From Streptomyces sp. MMG1121 (GTDB taxonomy: Bacteria; Actinomycetota; Actinomycetes; Streptomycetales; Streptomycetaceae): 64,000 nt of DNA. This document shows positions 40,801-57,478 of the stretch, in pieces (the first letter of the stretch is position 1; every line of letters begins with the position of its first letter). Made by a program: the position numbers and the translations under genes. The stretch is from assembly GCF_001280015.1 (NCBI RefSeq), contig NZ_LGDV01000085.1:62001-126000 (forward strand). Direction: 5' to 3'. Below the pieces are notes generated by a model. That model had not been told where the DNA came from and searched no databases. It worked only from the letters and a program-made list of their open reading frames with translations.

Positions 40801-43800
40801 GAAGGCGTGCGGCCCGGTGGGCACGAGCCGGGCGCGCAGCACGGAGGCGCCGACGGCGTGCAGGGTGACGCCCGCGAACATGAAGGGCAGCCGGGCGGTG
40901 TCGTCGGCGGTACCGTCGCCGAGCAGGGCCAGGGAGTGCAGGGCGGCGTCGAAGGCGGCCGGGTGCAGTCCGAAGCGGGGCGCGTCGGCGGCGGGCCGCT
41001 CGGGCAGCCGTACCTCGGCGAACACCTCCTCGCCGCGCCGCCAGGCGGCCGTCAGGGCCTGGAAGACGGGCCCGTACTCCAGGCCGGCGGCGGCGTGCCG
41101 CTCGTACAGGCCGTCCGTGTCGAGGGGTTCGGCGTCCTCGGGGGGCCAGACGTCCAGGCGGGTACCCGGGGTGTCGGTTCCGGCGGCGAGCAGGCCGGAG
41201 GCGTGCAGGGTCCACGGTTCGTCGGCGGGCAGGCTCTCGGCGCGGGCGTACACGTGCACCGTACGGGCGCCGGACGCGTCGGGTGCACCGACGGCGACCT
41301 GGACGCGCACCCCGTCGTCCGGAGGCAGCACCAGCGGTATTTCCAGGGCGAGTTCTTCCAGTCCCGTGCAGCCGACCTGGTCGCCGGCGCGGACGGCCAG
41401 TTCGACCATGGCGGTGCCGGGGACGACGACCGAGCCGCCGACGACGTGGTCGGCGAGCCAGGGGTGGGTGCGCACCGACAGCCGGCCGGTGAGGACCGCG
41501 CCGTCGGAGTCGGCGAGCACGGTGGCCGCGCCGAGCAGCGGGTGGTCGGCGGAGTCCAGGCCGGCGGAGCCGACGTCGCCGACGGCGGTGGCCGTCTCGG
41601 GCCAGAACCGCTCGCGCTGGAAGGCGGTGGTGGGCAGGTCCACGGTGCGGGCGCCGGTGAACAGCGCGGTCCAGTCGACCGCGGCTCCGCCGGTGTACAG
41701 CTGTGCCACGGCCGTGAGCACGCTCTCCGTCTCGTCGCGCTCACGCCGGGTGGCGGCGGCCAGCACGGCCTCGCCGTCCGTGCCGTCGGCCGCCAGGCAC
41801 TCGCGGGCCATGGCCGTCAGCACGGCGTCCGGGCCGAGTTCGAGGAAGCGGGTGACGCCCTCGGCGGCGAGGGAGCGCATCCCGTCGTGGAAGCGGACCG
41901 CCTCGCGCACGTGGTGCACCCAGTAGTCGGGAGTGGCGAGGTCCTGGGTGGCGAGGGTGCCGCTGACATTGGAGACCACCGGGACCGTTGCCCGGTGGAA
42001 GGTCAGGGACGTGACGACCGCACGGAAGTCGTCCAGCATCGGTTCCATGAGCGGCGAGTGGAAGGCGTGCGAGACCTTCAGCCGCCGGCTCTTGTCGAAG
42101 CGGGCGGCCACCGCCTCGGTCTCGGCGGCATCGCCGGAGATCACCACGGAGCCGGGGCCGTTGACGGCGGCGATACCGACCCGCTCGGTGAGCAGCGGGC
42201 GGACCTCCTCCTCGGTGGCGCGTACGGCGATCATCGCGCCGCCTTCGGGCAGCGCCTGCATGAGCCGTCCGCGCGCGGCCACCAGCGTGGTCGCGTCCTT
42301 CAGGTCCAGGACGCCGGCCACATGGGCGGCGGCGATCTCGCCGATGGAGTGTCCGGCCAGGTAGTCGGGGGTGAGGCCCCAGGACTCCACCAGTCGGTAC
42401 AGGGCGACCTCGAAGGCGAACAGCGCGCTCTGGGTGCGTTCGGTGCGGTTCAGGGGCTCGGGGTCGTCGCCGAACACCAGATCGCGCAGGTCGTCGCCGA
42501 ACAGCGCGCAGATCTCGTCGAAGACACGGGCGAAGACCGGGAAGTGCGCGTGCAGTTCACGGCCCATGCCGGCGCGCTGCGCGCCCTGCCCGGTGAACAG
42601 GAACGCGGTCTGTCCCTTGCGTACGCGGCCCGAGGCGGCGGCCTGACCGCCCTCGGCGACCCGGGTCACGGCCGTCACGAGCGCGTCGCGGTCGGCGCCG
42701 AGGACCACGGCCCGGTACTGGTGGGCGGTGCGGGTGGCGGCCAGGGAGTGCGCCACGTCCACCGGGTCCGGCTCACCGGCTGCGGCCGCCAGGCGGGCGG
42801 CCTGCTCGCGCAGGGCCCGCTCGGTGCGGCCGGACAGCACCCAGGGCACGAGCGGCGGTGCCGTACGCGGTTCGGCCTCGACCGGCTCTTCGGCGGGAGC
42901 CTCCTCCAGGATGGTGTGGGCGTTGGTGCCGCTGGCGCCGAAGGAGGAGACGGCGGCGCGGCGGGGCCGGCCGGGGTCGCTCCAGGGCCGGTTCTCCGTC
43001 AGCAGGCGGACCTGGCCCTGGCCCCAGTCGACCTTGCTGGACGGCTCGTCGGCGTACAGCGACTTGGGCAGCACGCGGTGCCGTATCGCCATGACCGACT
43101 TGATGATGCCGGCGACGCCGGCGGCGGCCTGGGTGTGCCCGATGTTGGACTTCACCGAGCCGAGCCACAGCGGGGCGTCCTCGGGCCGGTCCTGGCCGTA
43201 GGTGGCGAGCAGCGCCTGCGCCTCGATCGGGTCGCCGAGGGTGGTGCCGGTGCCGTGCGCCTCCAGCAGGTCCACGTCGGCCGGGCCGAGCCGGGCCCCG
43301 GCCAGCGCGGCCCGGATGACGCGTTGCTGGGACGGCCCGTTGGGTGCGGTCAGGCCGTTGGAGGCGCCGTCCTGGTTGACGGCGGAGCCGCGGACGACGG
43401 CCAGCACCTCGTGGCCGTTGCGCCGGGCGTCGCTGAGCCGTTCCAGCACCAGCATGCCGGCGCCCTCGCTCCAGCTGGTGCCGTCGGCGGCGTCGGCGAA
43501 GGACTTGCTGCGGCCGTCGACGGCGAGGCCGCGCTGCCGGGAGAAGGCGATGAAGTTGCCCGGCGTGGACATCACGGTGGCGCCGCCCGCCAGGGCGAGG
43601 GCACACTCCTTGTTGCGCAGCGCCTGGACGGCGAGGTGCACCGCGACGAGCGCCGAGGAGCAGGCGGTGTCGATGGTGACGGCCGGGCCCTCCAGGCCCA
43701 GCGTGTAGGAGATCCGGCCGGAGATGACGGCGGCCAGCACACCGGTGCCGAGCGCCGCCTCGCTGTCCTCCGGCATTTTCGCCAACAGGTCTTTGTAGTC

Positions 43801-44277
43801 CTGGCCGTTGGTGCCCGCGAACACCCCGATCCGGCCGCCGTGCGCCGAGTCGGGGGCTATCCGGGCCCGCTCCAGGGCCTCCCACGACACCTCCAGCAGC
43901 AGCCGCTGCTGGGGGTCCATCGTGACCGCCTCGCGGGGGCTGATGCCGAAGAAGTCCGGCTCGAACCCGGCCGCCTCGTCCAGGAACCCGCCGCGCTTGA
44001 CGTAGCTCTTGCCGGTGGCGTCCGGGTCGGGGTCGTAGAGCGCGTCGACGTCCCAGCCCCGGTCCTCGGGGAAGTCACCGATGGCGTCGGTGCCGTCGTG
44101 GACGAGCCGCCAGAACTCCTCCGGGGTGGTCACGCCGCCGGGGAAGCGGCAGCTCATCCCGACGATGGCGATGGGTTCCCGGTCCTGGGTCTCCACCTCG
44201 CGCAGCCGCTGACGGGTCTGGGCCAGATCGGCGGAGACCCGCTTGAGGTAGGAGAGCAGCTTTTCGTCGTTGGTCAT
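28891..44277 (-). CDS. Trimodular type I PKS (three KS-AT-DH-KR-ACP modules)
   Basis: 5,128 aa with an N-terminal coiled-coil docking segment. Module A: KS Cys near 208, AT GHSIGE/HAFH (malonyl), DH, KR with LDD motif (B-type), ACP Ser near 1,648. Module B: KS near 1,869, AT GHSQGE near 2,310 with YASHS near 2,412 (methylmalonyl, the only such AT in the window), DH, KR, ACP near 3,317. Module C: KS near 3,534, AT GHSVGE/HAFH (malonyl), DH, KR, ACP near 5,004. All DHs keep the HxxxGxxxxP histidine and HPAxxDA aspartate, and all KRs keep their catalytic Ser/Tyr, so three consecutive double bonds are predicted, the middle one methyl-branched. There are no ER domains. The ATG at 44277 has AGGAG 12 nt upstream. 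Confidence 0.95.
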   Translation of the reverse strand: MTNDEKLLSYLKRVSADLAQTRQRLREVETQDREPIAIVGMSCRFPGGVTTPEEFWRLVHDGTDAIGDFPEDRGWDVDALYDPDPDATGKSYVKRGGFLDEAAGFEPDFFGISPREAVTMDPQQRLLLEVSWEALERARIAPDSAHGGRIGVFAGTNGQDYKDLLAKMPEDSEAALGTGVLAAVISGRISYTLGLEGPAVTIDTACSSALVAVHLAVQALRNKECALALAGGATVMSTPGNFIAFSRQRGLAVDGRSKSFADAADGTSWSEGAGMLVLERLSDARRNGHEVLAVVRGSAVNQDGASNGLTAPNGPSQQRVIRAALAGARLGPADVDLLEAHGTGTTLGDPIEAQALLATYGQDRPEDAPLWLGSVKSNIGHTQAAAGVAGIIKSVMAIRHRVLPKSLYADEPSSKVDWGQGQVRLLTENRPWSDPGRPRRAAVSSFGASGTNAHTILEEAPAEEPVEAEPRTAPPLVPWVLSGRTERALREQAARLAAAAGEPDPVDVAHSLAATRTAHQYRAVVLGADRDALVTAVTRVAEGGQAAASGRVRKGQTAFLFTGQGAQRAGMGRELHAHFPVFARVFDEICALFGDDLRDLVFGDDPEPLNRTERTQSALFAFEVALYRLVESWGLTPDYLAGHSIGEIAAAHVAGVLDLKDATTLVAARGRLMQALPEGGAMIAVRATEEEVRPLLTERVGIAAVNGPGSVVISGDAAETEAVAARFDKSRRLKVSHAFHSPLMEPMLDDFRAVVTSLTFHRATVPVVSNVSGTLATQDLATPDYWVHHVREAVRFHDGMRSLAAEGVTRFLELGPDAVLTAMARECLAADGTDGEAVLAAATRRERDETESVLTAVAQLYTGGAAVDWTALFTGARTVDLPTTAFQRERFWPETATAVGDVGSAGLDSADHPLLGAATVLADSDGAVLTGRLSVRTHPWLADHVVGGSVVVPGTAMVELAVRAGDQVGCTGLEELALEIPLVLPPDDGVRVQVAVGAPDASGARTVHVYARAESLPADEPWTLHASGLLAAGTDTPGTRLDVWPPEDAEPLDTDGLYERHAAAGLEYGPVFQALTAAWRRGEEVFAEVRLPERPAADAPRFGLHPAAFDAALHSLALLGDGTADDTARLPFMFAGVTLHAVGASVLRARLVPTGPHAFAVDLADATGAPVATVTSLASRPLTNLRAARDTTADALFTLDWQPLPLEADAPDTDHRVLHSVPGADAAAVREALHSALAALQDEDPRPLAVVTHGAVSVSGEDVPDLAGAAVWGLVRSAQSENPDRFVLLDLEPDTDADAVLPGVLASGEPQVAMRARAARAARLVRAEVTPGSGELTLDPEGTVLLTGATGGLGPVLARHLVTTYGVRHLALLSRSGDSGDLIAELAALGATATAHACDVADRDALAAVLAGIPADRPLTAVVHAAGVLDDGVVSSLTPERIDQVLAPKAFGALHLHELTGGRSAFVLFSSVAGTVGAPGQGNYAAANALLDALAAHRHAQGAPALSLAWGPWAPSGGMTSSLDEADRARMARGGMTALSAEEGTALFDLAARAGRPALAPVRLSLPALRAQGSALAPVFRALAGRPVRREAAAEDAGQTFAERMAVLGDEERAEALLRTVRAHVAAVLGHANPDSVETDRAFKDLGFDSLAAIELRNSLSAELDQRLSATLVFDHPSPEALAAHLATLVAGVPAAARRGRRTVKPRADEPLAIVGLACRYPGGVRTPEDLWRLVADGTDAITPFPANRGWDVDRVVDPTRQRPDTSYVGEGGFLHDAGEFDAAFFGISPKEALVMDPQQRLLLETSWQALESAGIDPHTLKGSRTGVFAGVQYHDYFGSFGSGSIISGRIAYTLGLEGPSLSVDTACSSSLVALHLAAQSLRQGESSLALVGGVAVMATPETFIEFSRQGALAPDARTRAFADAAGGTVWGEGVGVMVVERLSDARRNGHEILAVVRGTAVNQDGASNGLTAPNGPSQERVILEALENARLTTADVDVVEAHGTGTTLGDPIEAQALLATYGQDRDEDAPLWLGSVKSNIGHTQAAAGVAGVVKMVMAMRHGVLPQTLHVDQPSTKVDWDAGRVRLLAEPRDWPQLGRPRRAGVSSFGISGTNAHVILEQAPPAPAEPAGAGPEGLTAPWLLTAKTPAALAGQAAALLGHLDTHPGLDPSDIGWSLATTRARFAHRASITGADAAELRGALAALADGSTARTLALGTAAGRARPVFVFPGQGSQWSGMATRLLEESPVFAARMAECAAALAPYTDWDFPAELRGDLDRVDVVQPLLWAVMVSLAHTWGAYGVTPAAVIGHSQGEIAAACAVGALSLRDGARVVALRSQAIAELLSGSGGMMSVGEGADAVRARLTEWDGRLSVAAVNGAASTVVSGDADALDELLARLREEQVRAKRLPVDYASHSTHVETLRERLADVLDGIEPRATQVPFYSTVTGGAIDTTRLGAEYWYTNLRGTVLFEEAVRAAVTDGHQLFIESSPHPVLTVGIQETDDSVAAVGSLRRDEGGRDQLLTALGEAFTQGAGVDWAAVAEGSRPRRVPLPGYAFQHDWYWLDSTASGADVTSAGLAPTDHALLGAAMVRADSEGAVLTGRLSPGTQPWLEDHRVGGRLLFPGTGHLELALRAGDQVGCGDLAELTLHAPLILPDHGAVQLQVVVGPPEGDTRPVTIWSRPESPDEELPWTRHADGLLAPTGTLPATADPLTAWPPQGADAVPLDGLYDELAALGLGYGPLFQGLRAAWRTADGLYAEVATDASPDGFGLHPALSDAALHTVGLTDAAGEEALLPFAWSGVRLYATGATALRVRVRPTAAGTVSLTLADPTGAPVATVDSLTLRPLKTEALQAAARSARAGALYRVDWVPAPSATAAVEALEVMRAPAGVNAAETRAAVDTVLDELRARLADSDLTLVVVTGTDPAGAAVGGLVRSAQSENPGRIVLVETEEEAHAEAGLAEAVATGEPHLAFRDGAWSVPRLARVSPEAPDTAPGSGDLGTGTVLLTGATGALGATLARHLVAERNVRHLLLLSRSGATDDLVAELTELGAEVTSAACDVADRAALTAVLDAVPADRPLTAVIHAAGVLADGVLDSLTAERIDTVFRPKVDAAWILHELTADLELSAFVLFSSSAATLGSPGQANYAAANAYLDALAVHRRALGLPAHSLAWGLWAQAGGMTGTLDETDLTRISRGGVAPLETEEGVALFDAAVRGADPAVLPVKLDMTALRAQGDGLAPLFRTLVPVRRAGAAAGQSATGGADALRDRLAGLLEAEREPFLTELVQSHVATILGYRSAQDVGRTLPFRELGFDSLAAVELRNRLTAATGLRLPATLVFDHPTPAELARHLLGELTGTLAAATTRTAPRAAADEPIAVIGMACRFPGDIGSPEDLWRLVAEGRDAIGEFPADRGWDVENLYDPTLDRPGTSYTRHGAFLYDAADFDPAFFAMDEEEAEVTDPQQRLLLETSWEALERASIDPATLRGSDTGVFAGVMYHDYFGSFGSGSVVSGRVAYTLGLEGPTLSVDTACSSSLVALHLAAQSLRQGDCSLALAGGVTVMATPGTFVEFSRHRGLSRDGRCKPFADAADGTGFGEGAGVLLLERLSDARRNGHKILAVLRGTAVNQDGASNGISAPNGPAQQRVIRRALQAAGVAAGEVDVVEAHGTGTTLGDPIEAQALIATYGAEHTEDSPLWLGSVKSNLGHTQAAAGVAGVIKMVEAIRNETLPASLGIDRPSRHVEWEGAGVRLLTESRSWPDPGRPRRAGISSFGISGTNAHVIVEAPPADEPVEVPGGPSTDTVPWLLSGHTPDALRAQAARLLEQLSATPDADPHRLAGALAHARTRLGLRAAVLGRTRDELTAGVRAVAEGRTPATGVLGTATDGRLAFLFSGQGSQLPGMGTRLAAAFPAFAAAFDEVRDQLDPLLDRPLADVLDSAELLERTEYTQPALFAVEVALYRLLESFGVRPDILAGHSVGEFAAAHVAGVLDLKDACTLVAARGRLMQALPEGGAMIAVQATEDEVAPLLGDGVGIAAVNGPRSVVVSGPAGPARALAARFERTRELAVSHAFHSALMEPMLAEFREVAASLSYGTLRIPLVSTLTGAPAAPDELSTPDYWVRHAREAVRFADAVTALREAGVRHFAEAGPGSALTAAAGECLPQEAAAVPLLRKDREETEALLTGLAALHVHGVAVDWTALLPHRDGADLPTYAFQRGRYWVTGDLGLPRPAADHPLLGTAVELAGADGTLYTGRLSLADQPWLADHSVGGVPLLPGTAFVEMALAAGARVDCGTVEDLTVTEPLVLPEDGAVRLQCTVGEPDATGARAFRVYAAAVEGAPWTTHATGVLRPAGENPGHDLTAWPPTGAEPVDLDGVYDRLAQLGAEYGSRFQGLRAAWRQGDEAYAEVEVPTDTAAFGLHPALFDAALHTIGLRAGAEERMTLPFAWNGVELYTPGASALRVRIAPAGTGAVRIEAADETGRPVARVASLSLREVDPQRIAAAAAGGHDDLFALDWVPLDVPAAPQAGRWSVLGSGREELAGALAGEVAEVAVADGLAEAAEQAPDTLVVMHTGGDGPDGIRAGVRELLGQVQDWLADSTSADTTLVVVTRGASGPGDVTDPGAAAAWGLIRSAQSEHPDRLVLADLDDADASHRLLPSAVASGEPQLALREGGLSVPRLVRAPRLTESVPADWSGGVLVTGGTGALGRLVARHLVTAHGAERLVLLSRSGPEAPGAAELSEELTALGAQVTVVGCDAADRAALARVLDEHPVSAVVHTAGVLADAVLTSLTPERLDAVLRPKLDAAWNLHELTRERPLTAFVLFSSAAGLLGSPGQSGYAAGNTFLDALAAHRRSLGLPAVSLAWGAWAGSGGMADRLDDTDTRRMAYGGVLALDAEAGLALFDTGVRRAEPVLLPARLDLAPREATRIAPLLRSLVRAPRRTGTGASAAASALRAELAALAPEERTERLLRLVRDEARLVLGIEELENELPFKDLGFDSLTAVEFRNRLNEATGLRLTATLVFDHPTPAALTGHLAAELTPRTADRPRDEEDTVRAALAAIPVGRLREAGLLDSLLELAGLRSAPQPAAAGEPGGPSIDAMDAESLISMALDDLVGDDDAL

Positions 44278-44344
44278 CGGGTGTCGCCACTCCTGTGCGA
44301 AGAGGTGGACTGCGGTGGGGCCGGGGTGTCGTGGGAGGGTGGGG

Positions 44345-49095
<4,751 letters not shown>

Positions 49096-49096
<1 letters not shown>

Positions 49097-52000
49097 CACT
49101 GGGCTCCCAGTTCGTTGTCGATCCTGGCGAAGAGTTCGTCGTCGCTGGCTTCCCGGAAGTCCTCTGGCGCCTCGGGCGCGGTGTGACGTCCGTGGGTGTC
49201 CTGCCAGCTGCGCAGCAGCGCTTCGAGGCGCGCGGTGACGCGGGCGTGGCTGCCGTCCTGGTCGGGCAGGTCGTGCAGGGTGGCTTCGAGGCGGTCCAGC
49301 CCGGCAAGCGCGGACCGGGTGAGGTCGGCGGGTCCGGGCACGAGCGCGGTCTTGAGGTGGGCGGCGAGCGTGCGGGGGGTGGGCTGGTCGAAGACCAGCG
49401 TCGCCGGCAGGGTCAGCCCGGTGGCGCCCGCGAGGAGGTTGCGCAGTTCGACCGCGGCGAGCGAGTCGAAGCCCATCTCCTGGAAGGCACGTCCCGGGTC
49501 CACGGACTCCGCGCCGGGGTGCCCGAGTACGCCGGCGACGTGGGTGCGGACCAACTCCAGCAGGGCGCGGTCCCGTTCGGCGTCGGGCAGGGGTGCCAGC
49601 CGGTCGCGCCAGGAGTCGGCGGGGGCGCCCGCGGCGGGCTCGGCGCCGCGCCGCCGGGCGGGCCGCACCAGGCCGCGCAGCAGCGCGGGGACGCCGTCCG
49701 GCCGGGCGCGCAGCGCGGCGGCGTCCAGACGCACCGGCACCAGTACGGCATCCTCGCCGCCGAGGCCGGCGTCGAAGGTGCGCAGTCCCTGAAGGGGGGT
49801 CAACGGCGGCAGGCCGAGCCTGCGCAGCCGTTCCAGGTCGGCGGCGTCGATGCCGGCGCTCATACCGCCGGAGCCGGACCACAGGCCGTACGCGAGGGAG
49901 ACGGCGGGCAGCCCGAGCGAGCGGCGGTGCGCGGCGAGCCCGTCCAGGAAGGTGTTGGCGGCGGCGTAGTTGGCCTGGCCGCCGCCGACCAGTAGACCGG
50001 CGGTGGAGGACAGCAGCACGAAGGCCGTGAGGTCCTTCTCGCGGGTCAGTTCGTGCAGGTTCCAGGCGGCGTCCACCTTGGGCCGCAGCACGCGGTCGAC
50101 CTGGTCCGCGCCGAGGGTGGCCAGGACGCCGTTGTCGACGACACCGGCGGCGTGCACCACGGCCCGTACGTCGTGCTTCGCGAACAGCGCGGAGAGATCG
50201 GCGCGGTCGGCGGCGTCGCACCGGGCGAGGGTGACCTCGGCCCCCAACTCCCCGAGTTCCGCGCGTAGTTCGCTGGCTCCGGGGGCGTCCGCGCCGCGCC
50301 GGCCGGCCAGCAGCAGGCGCCGTACGCCGTGCTCGGTGACCAGGTGACGGGCGATCAGGGCGCCGAGGCCACCGGTGCCGCCGGTGATCAGGACGGTGCC
50401 GTCCGGGTCCCAGGCGAGCGGGCCGCCGGGCTTGGCGCGGGCCAGCCGCGGCACCCGTACCTCGCCGTCCCGCACCGCGGCCTCGGGTTCTCCGGAGGCG
50501 AGTGCGCCGGCGAGCGCGGAGTCCGGGGCGGCGCTGCCGTCGCTGTCGATGAGCAGGAACCGGCCGGGGTTCTCGGCCTGCGCGGCGCGCAGAAGTCCGT
50601 ACAGGGGGGCGTGGGTGAGGTCACCGGTGCGCAGGAGCACGGCGAGCCGCCCGGCGCCGCAGCGCTGGTCGTCCAGCCAGGCGCGCAGGGTGTCCAGCGT
50701 GCCGTTCACCCGCTCGCGCACCAGGGCGGGCAGGTCCGTCACGGCGTCCGGTGCGGTCGGTACGGTCAGGACCACCAGCTCGGGCACCGGGCCCGCGGCG
50801 ACGAGGGCGGCCGGGTCCGGGTACCGGGGTGCGTCGAGACCGGCGTCGTCGGGGCCGCACACGGCCACGGCGGGCACGCCGGCGCTCGCCGGACCCGGCG
50901 CCGGGACGAGATCGACCCGGTAGAGCGGGTCGTCGCCGTCCCCGGCGAGCTGCTCGGCGGAGACCGGGCGGGCCACGAGGCTGCGTACGGTCGCGACGGG
51001 TGCGCCGGTGGTGTCGGCGAGGGCGAGGGTGACGGCGTCCGGGCCGGACGGGGACAGGTGCAGGCGCAGCGCGTCGGTGCCCGCCGCGTGCAGGGTGACA
51101 CCGCCCCAGGCGAACGGCAGCACCGCCTGCCCGCCGGGCAGATCGAGCAGGTTGACGTGCAGGACGGCGTCCAGGAGAGCCGGGTGCACGCCGAACGCGG
51201 CGGCGGTGGCGCGGGCGCTCCCGGGCAGCGCGGCCTCGGCGAACACCTCGTCCCCGCGGCGCCACATGGCGCGCAGGCCCTGGAAGACCTCGCCGTAGCC
51301 GTATCCGGTGCGGGCCAGGCCGGGGTAGAGGCCGTCCAGGTCGACGGGTTCGGCGTCCTCGGGCGGCCAGGCTGTCAGGTCGGCCGGGCCCGTCCCGTCG
51401 GCGGGGCGGGCCTCGCCTGCGGGTGCGGTGGTGAGGACGCCGACGGCGTTGCGGGTCCAGGGGGCGTCAGGGGTGTCCGCGGTGTCGGCGCGCCGGGACC
51501 AGACGGTCAGCTCCCGCCGCCCGTCCCGTTCGCCGCCGACGGCCACCTGTACGGCCAGGGCGCCCTGCTCCGGCAGGATCAGCGGGGCGTGCAGGGTGAG
51601 TTCGTCCACCGTGTCGCAGCCGGTGCGCTCCGCGGCCTGCAGGGCCATCTCGACGAAGGCGGTGCCGGGCAGCAGCACGGTTCCGTGTACGGCGTGGTCG
51701 GCCAGCCACGGCTGGGCGGCCAGGGAGAGCCGGCCGGTGAGGACCGCTCCCCCGGTCTCGGGCAGCTCGGTCGCGGCGCTCAGCAGCGGATGCCCGGTGG
51801 CGCTCTGTCCGAGACCGTCGGCGTCGCCGCTGCCGGCCGCTCCGGCCTCCAGCCACAGCCGTTCGCGCTGGAAGGCGTAGGTGGGCAGACCGGTGCGCCG
51901 GGCACCGTGCGGGGCGAAGAACGCCGCCCAGTCGACGGCGGTGCCGGCCGCGTGCAGCCGGGCCACGGCGGTGACCAGGTCGTGTTCCTCGTCGCCGTCG

Positions 52001-54528
52001 CGGCGCAGCCCGGCGACGGTCACGCTGTCCTCGGGCACGCAGTCCACGGCCAGGGCGGTGAGGGCCGCGTCCGGGCCGACTTCGAGGAACGTCCGCACGC
52101 CCAGCTCGTGCAGGGTGGTCAGGGCGGGGGCGAAGCGCACGGGCCGGCGGACGTGGTCGACCCAGTAGCCGGGGGTGGTGAGTCGGCCGGGGTCGGCGAG
52201 GGCGCCGGTGAGCGTGGAGACGATCGGGATCCGCGGCTGGCCGAACGCGCACGTGGCGGCGGCCTCGGCGAAGCCGGCCAGCATCGGCTCCATCAGCGGC
52301 GAGTGGAACGCGTGCGAGACCTTGAGTCGCTTGCTCTTGTCGAAGCGGGCGGCCAGGGCATCGACGGCGTCCTCGGCACCCGAGATCACCACGGAGCGGG
52401 GGCCGTTGACAGCGGCGAGTCCGACCCGGTCGTCGAGATGGGGGGCGACCTCGTCCTCGGTCGCGCGCAGCGCGGCCATGGCGCCGCCCGCGGGCAGGTC
52501 CGCCATCAGGGCACCGCGCGCGAGCACGAGCCGGACGGCGTCCGGCAGCGACAGCACGCCGGAGACGTGGGCGGCGGCGATCTCGCCCACGGAGTGACCA
52601 GCCAGGTAGTCGGGGATCACGCCCCAGGACTCCAGGAGGCGGTACAGGGCGACTTCGGTGGCGAAGATGGCGATCTGCGCGTAGTCGGTGCGGGTGAGCA
52701 GGTCGGCGTCGGTGTCGATCACGTCGGCGAGCGGCCGTTCGAGACGGCCGTCCGCGAGGGCGCACACCGCGTCGAAGGCCTCCGCGTACACCGGGAAGGC
52801 CCGGTGCAGGGTCCGGCCCATGCCGAGCCGCTGTGCTCCCTGGCCGGTGAACAGGAAGGCCGTCTTGCCGCCGACCGGGGTGAGCGGGCTCGCGGCGGCC
52901 AGCCGGCCGAGCAGTTCGCCGGTGTCCCGGCCGACGGCGACGGCGCGGTGCTCGAAGGAGGCGCGGGTGGTGGCCAGCGACAGACCGAGGTCGGCCGGGT
53001 GGGTGTCGGGATGTGCGTCGAGGTGGTCGCGCAGGCGCGCGATCTGCCCGGCGAGGGCGGGACGCGTACGGCCGGTGACGATCCAGGGGACGCAACCACC
53101 CTCCCGTACGGGCGGGTCGTCCTGTTCCCCGGCCGCAGCCGGCTCGTCGGCGGGCGCCTGTTCCAGTACCACGTGCGCGTTGGTGCCGCTGATGCCGAAG
53201 GAGGACACGGCGGCGCGGCGGGGTCGTCCGGCGTCGGGCCAGGGGCGGCGTTCCAGGGCCAGTTCGACGGCGCCCGCGCTCCAGTCCACCTGGTCGGTGG
53301 GGGCGTCGACGTGCAGCGTGGGCGGAACCTCGCCGTGCCGCATGGCCAGCACCATCTTGATGATGCCGGCGACGCCCGCGGCGGCCTGGGTGTGCCCGAG
53401 GTTGGACTTGACCGAGCCCAGCAACAGCGGTTCCGTACGGTCCTGGCCGTACGTCGCGAGCAGCGCCTGCGCCTCGATGGGGTCGCCGAGCGAGGTGCCC
53501 GTACCGTGCGCCTCGACCACGTCGACGTCGGCGGCGGTGAGCCCGGCACCGGCCAGGGCCTGTCGGATCACCCGCTGCTGGGACGGACCGTTGGGCGCGG
53601 TCAGCCGGCTGCTGGCGCCGTCGGAGTTGACCGCGCTGCCGCGGATGACCGCGAGCACCGGATGGCCGCTCCGCTGGGCGTCGGCGAGCCGTTCCAGCAG
53701 CAGCATGCCGGCGCCCTCGCCCCATCCGGTGCCGTCGGCCCCGGTGGCGAACGCCTTGCAGCGGCCGTCCGGCGCGAGTCCGCGCTGCCGGCTGAAGTCG
53801 ACGAACGTCTCCGGCGTGGACATGACGGTGACGCCGCCGGCCAGGGCGAGCGAGCATTCGCCGGACTGCAGCGCCCGCACCGCCCAGTGCAGGGCGACCA
53901 GGGAGGAGGAGCAGGCGGTGTCGACCGTGACCACCGGGCCCTCCAGGCCGAAGGTGTAGGCGACGCGCCCGGAGGCGATGCTGGCGGCGCTCCCGTTGGC
54001 GAGGTAGCCGTCGAGGTCGTCGGGGACGGAGGTGAGGCGGGTGGCGTAGTCGTTGTACATCACGCCGGCGAACACGCCGGTGCGGCTGCCGCGCAGGGAG
54101 GCCGGGACGATACCGGCGCGCTCGAAGGCCTCGTGGGAGGTCTCCAGGAGCAGTCGCTGCTGCGGGTCCATCGCGAGGGCCTCGCGGGGGCTGATGCCGA
54201 AGAAGTCGTAGTCGAAGTCGGCGGCGTCGTGCAGGAATCCGCCGGTGCGGGCGTAGGTCTTGCCGGGCCGCGCCGGGTCGGTGTCGTACAGGGCGTCCAC
54301 GTCCCAGCCGCGGTCGGCCGGAAAGTCGGACACCGCGTCGGTCCCCGACGCGACCAGCTCCCACAGCTCCTCGGGAGTGCTGACACCGCCCGGGTACCGG
54401 CATCCGATACCGACGACGGCGACCGGCCCGTGTGCGCGTTGCTCGTTCTCGCGCAGCCGCCGCCGCGCCTCCCGCAGGTCCGCGGTCGTCCGCCTGAGAT
54501 AGTCGAGCAGTTGCTCTTCGTTGTTCAC
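49096..54528 (-). CDS. Monomodular type I PKS (KS-AT-DH-KR-ACP)
   Basis: 1,810 aa: docking helix ([10 protein letters not shown]), KS (DTACSSS near residue 206), AT (GHSVGE near 645, HAFH near 740, malonyl), DH ([11 protein letters not shown] near 944, HPALLDA near 1,118), KR (GGTGGLG near 1,380, VDN at the LDD position, Tyr near 1,521), ACP (GFDSL near 1,689) and C-terminal docking. It predicts one double bond. The GTG at 54528 is the only sensible start: the nearby ATG frame closes after three codons, and an upstream extension has no coding character. It is the first gene of the 54.5-25.0 kb PKS operon. Confidence 0.94.
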
Positions 54529-54619
54529 CAGCGCGCCATCCGATCGAGATCGAAGTGAGGGCCTCGGCCGTGCGGTTCGCCTCCGGACGGTTTCCGGTCC
54601 GCTTCCCCTCCGCAGTCGG

Positions 54620-54665
54620 AGGCTAGGCAGGGCGCCCCGACGCATGACACCCCTACAGCCCCCAG
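54620..54665 (-). promoter_or_regulatory. Cluster-type promoter of the main PKS operon
   Basis: Minus-strand reading: CTGGGG (54665-54660), GCTG, TAGGGG (54655-54650), 24 nt, then TAGCCT (54625-54620) as -10. Predicted leader about 85 nt. No further copy occurs between the PKS genes, so this promoter probably drives all four. Confidence 0.62.
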
Positions 54666-55060
54666 GGGAGCCTGGAGGGGTAAGGGGGCCGCGGGGAACG
54701 CATGGCCTTCCGGCACCGTGAGGGCGGGTGAGCCGGTCCTCGTCCGGAAGCGGGAACCGTTGATCACAGCGACTGCGTCAGGCCCGCATGACGCCACCTC
54801 AGACGTACCGGCGCACCACGGCTCCGGACGACGTCGACACCACCACGGATCCGCACACTCCGGCCCGTACGGCGCGGGCCGTGGCGGCGTGTGGGGGGCG
54901 TGCGGTCGCACAGCGGCCGCACGCCTCGCGCATCCGGCTGCTCGACCGCCGTGCCCCCTACGGCAGCGGAGGCCTGGCATGACCGGAGGGTCGCTCGCGA
55001 AGGACGGGTGATCGGGGTGGTCTACGGGCCCGACCTGGACCTTCCGACCACGCCGGGCCG
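54666..55060. other. Cluster right boundary, no supported gene
   Basis: About 400 nt between the PKS promoter and the first flanking gene. A 64-codon open frame at 54788-54982 (plus) starts with ATG but has no convincing ribosome-binding site or family match; it may be chance or the head of a lost gene. Confidence 0.4.
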
Positions 55061-55276
55061 CTAGCGGTCCTCGCTCCGGCCGAACTTCACATAGCCGACG
55101 AACCCGAACACGTTCCCGAACGCACAGATGGCGAGGCATGCCTGAGGTGTCAGGCTCCGGGTGTTCGGGGGTCGAGCGATGTCGATCATGCAGAGGACAG
55201 CGGGGAGGAGCGCGATCAGCGGCACGATCGCGACCCCCGGCGCGGACTCTGGCGGGACGCGGGCGTCGGTCACCAT
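55061..55276 (-). CDS. Small membrane protein, PLDc_N-like
   Basis: 71 aa with two hydrophobic segments (about residues 15-33 and 47-61) joined by a short polar turn with IDIARPP, and an FGR ending. This fits the phospholipase D N-terminal-like family of small bitopic actinobacterial proteins. The ATG at 55276 has AAAGAGG upstream. It lies 29 nt after the HTH-DUF3887 gene and probably shares its transcript. Function unknown. Confidence 0.55.
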   Translation of the reverse strand: MVTDARVPPESAPGVAIVPLIALLPAVLCMIDIARPPNTRSLTPQACLAICAFGNVFGFVGYVKFGRSEDR

Positions 55277-55305
55277 GGCCAGCGGCCTCTTTCCGGACGA
55301 CCGTG

Positions 55306-55935
55306 CTACGGGGTCTCGGGCGCCAGGATGAAGAGGCCGGCGACCTTCTCGTCGGTGTCGAACGCGACCCGGGCCTTCATGTCGCCGGCCTCGTAGCGCA
55401 GCGGAACGTCGACGACCGTGTGGTCGCCGATGCGCCGTACGAACGGCTCCTCCTCCCCGAAGCCCTCGAACGCGCCGACCAGGCCGGCGACCGTGGCCAG
55501 GCCGCTGCCCCGCACCTCGTCGGTGAACGCCTCCAGGACCTGGGCGTTGAAGGACTGCCGCGCCTGCTCCATGCGTCCGTCGAGGACGTCCGTGACGATC
55601 CTGACGGCGCGCTCCGCGGCGTCGGCCATGCGCACGGTCTTGTCCATGGGTTCTCCCGTCCGGGGATCGATGGGCTTGCCGAACCGCTGGAAGGCGGCCT
55701 GACGGGTGACTCCGAGCAGGTCCCCGATCTCCTGCCAGGTGTGGCCGGCGTCCCGACACTGCTGCACGCACAGCTTGAGCACCTGTTCCGCCAGGTCGTC
55801 CACGTCCTGGGAGCGTCGGACCAGGTCGAGATAGGCCGGCGCGGCCAGTGGACTGCCCACCGCCTCGGCCAGCACCGAGGCCTGCTCGGCCAACAGCGCG
55901 CTCAGCGAAGCGAGACTCATCGAAGCATCGGCCAC
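55306..55935 (-). CDS. HTH transcriptional regulator with C-terminal DUF3887 domain
   Basis: 209 aa. The N-terminal part carries a helix-turn-helix (GHTWQEIGDLLGVTRQAAFQRFG near residues 62-84) and the C-terminal half a DUF3887-like alpha/beta domain (near 110-205) probably acting as a ligand or dimerisation module. The GTG at 55935 starts directly after two palindromic sites. An ATG five codons in (55920) is possible. The two operators over its own promoter suggest autoregulation. It lies outside the biosynthetic cluster's promoter set. Confidence 0.78.
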   Translation of the reverse strand: MADASMSLASLSALLAEQASVLAEAVGSPLAAPAYLDLVRRSQDVDDLAEQVLKLCVQQCRDAGHTWQEIGDLLGVTRQAAFQRFGKPIDPRTGEPMDKTVRMADAAERAVRIVTDVLDGRMEQARQSFNAQVLEAFTDEVRGSGLATVAGLVGAFEGFGEEEPFVRRIGDHTVVDVPLRYEAGDMKARVAFDTDEKVAGLFILAPETP

Positions 55936-55937
55936 AC

Positions 55938-55982
55938 GTAAAGGATGCCTTTACGGACTATCGACGTCAAGGAAACCTTTAC
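55938..55982. promoter_or_regulatory. Pair of 17-bp palindromic operators upstream of the HTH-DUF3887 gene
   Basis: GTAAAGG-ATG-CCTTTAC (55938-55954), a perfect 7-bp inverted repeat, and GTCAAGG-AAA-CCTTTAC (55966-55982), one mismatch, with centres 28 bp apart. On the minus strand TTGACG, a possible -35, lies at the edge of the distal site, so the proximal site would cover the -10 region and start codon. Binding by the adjacent HTH protein would repress its own gene. Confidence 0.6.
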
Positions 55983-56012
55983 AACCGATCCGGCCCTGGG
56001 CCGGAGCCGGTT
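55983..56012 (-). terminator. Hairpin downstream of the esterase pseudogene
   Basis: Stem AACCG...CGGTT enclosing CCGGCCC/GGGCCGG, overlapping the esterase stop codon and lying just upstream of the DUF3887 operators. There is no strong T-tract. Confidence 0.45.
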
Positions 56013-57478
56013 CAGCAGCCGGAGTCGGCGACGACGAAGTAGCCCGGAGAGGTCTCCTTCAATGTGTGGGTGACGGCGACGTTGTACAGGCCCATGGTGT
56101 CGTCGGAGCCGTTGGCGTAGGTGTAGCCGCCGCTCTGGTGGGCTCGTCCGGCCTGTACCTGGTCGTAGTTGTCGTCGGTGTAGCACTGGAGCGCGGAGCC
56201 CGTCGTCGTCGCGGTGACCGACGCGGACGACGCGCCGACGGCGCCGGAGGAGTCGACCGCGGCGACGGTGTAGCCGTAGGCGGTGCCCGCGGACAGGCCC
56301 GTGTCGGTGTAGGCGGTGCCCGTCGCACCGCCGACCTCCGCGCCGTCGCGGTAGACGTTGTAGGAGACCGCGCCGCTGACGGGGTTCCAGGACAGCGAGA
56401 CACCGGTGTCGGTGGTGCCGGTCACCGTGAGGCCGGACGGGGCGGGCAGGGAACCGCTGCCGCCCTGACCGCCGCTGCCGTCCAGGCCCCAGAACTTCGC
56501 GGTGTAGTAGCTGGAGCAGATGTAGTTGAGGTAGTACGTGCCCGTGCTGCCGCACTGGTCGGCTCCCGGACCGGGGTTCACGGCGAGGCCGTGCGCCATG
56601 CCGGAGACCGAGAACAGGGCGACCGCGGGCTTGCCGCTGCCGTCGTCGTAGATGCTCTCGCTGGTGCCGCCGGTCAGGTTCCGGGTGCTGGAGGCCGTCT
56701 GGCCGATGCCCCAGACGTCGGTCCACTGGTCGCGCAGCTCGGTGCCGTTGACCGGGGCGACGGTGGTGTCGGAGGATCCCTGCCAGACGGCGACCCGCGG
56801 CCACGGACCCGAGTACCCCGGGTAGGAGTTGCGGACCTTGTCGCCCCACTGCTCCGGAGTGAGGTTCTGGTTGGTGTACTGGCAGCCGGAAGCGGCGCTC
56901 TGAGTGGTGGCGCACTGTGCGGGAATGCCGGAGTCGACGGAGCCGCCGGCGAACACGTCCGGATGATCGGCGAGCAGGTCCGCGGTCATGCCGCCGCCGG
57001 CGGACAGGCCGGTGACGAAGATGCGGCTGCGGTCCGAGCCGTACTGCGCCACGGCGGTGTCGACCATCTGCATGATCGAGGCCGCCTCGCCCTTTCCCCG
57101 GGTGTCCTTGGCCGAGTCGAACCAACTGAAGCAGGACAGGCTGTTGTTGGCCGCGCTGGTCTGCGGGTAGACCACGGCGAAGCCCCACTGGTCGGCGAAC
57201 TTCTGCCAGCCGGAGTTCGCGTGGTAGTCGCTCGCCGACTAGGTGCACCCGTGCAGAGCGACGACCAGCGGTGCGCCGGCGGGCAGGTTGGACGGGGCGT
57301 ACTCGTACATCGCCAGGTTGCCGGGGTTCGAGCCGAAGCCGGTGACCTGCTGGAGGGTGCCGGCCGCCGCCGCACTCGAGGCGAGGGGGGTGACGGCGGT
57401 CAGGCCCGCGGCGAAGGCGCCCAGTGCGGCGGCAAGTGCGCCGCGTCGGAAGGATCTGCGCCAGGTGGAGTGAAGCAT
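56012..57478 (-). pseudogene. Secreted PHB-depolymerase-family esterase with FN3 domain, split by an in-frame TAG
   Basis: Signal peptide (twin-arginine-like RRSFRRG, hydrophobic stretch, SSAAAA cleavage region), an esterase PHB domain with VVALHGCT and lipase box GLSAGGG, a fibronectin type III domain and a cysteine-bracketed C-terminal domain ending VVADSGC. In sequence order everything fits one 488-codon gene, except that the codon after ALHGCT is TAG (57241-57239) and SASDYHANSGW continues in the same frame. The family has Gln (CAG) there, so a single C-to-T change explains it. The first part (79 aa) is only the secretion signal and domain start. Start ATG at 57478. Confidence 0.88.

Noticed and set aside
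54718..55011. 97-codon frame right of the PKS promoter
   Set aside because: Gly/Arg/His-rich, no ribosome-binding site, no recognisable family.
57239..57241. TAG in the esterase as programmed recoding
   Set aside because: No known recoding signal is visible, and a CAG-to-TAG point change explains it more simply.
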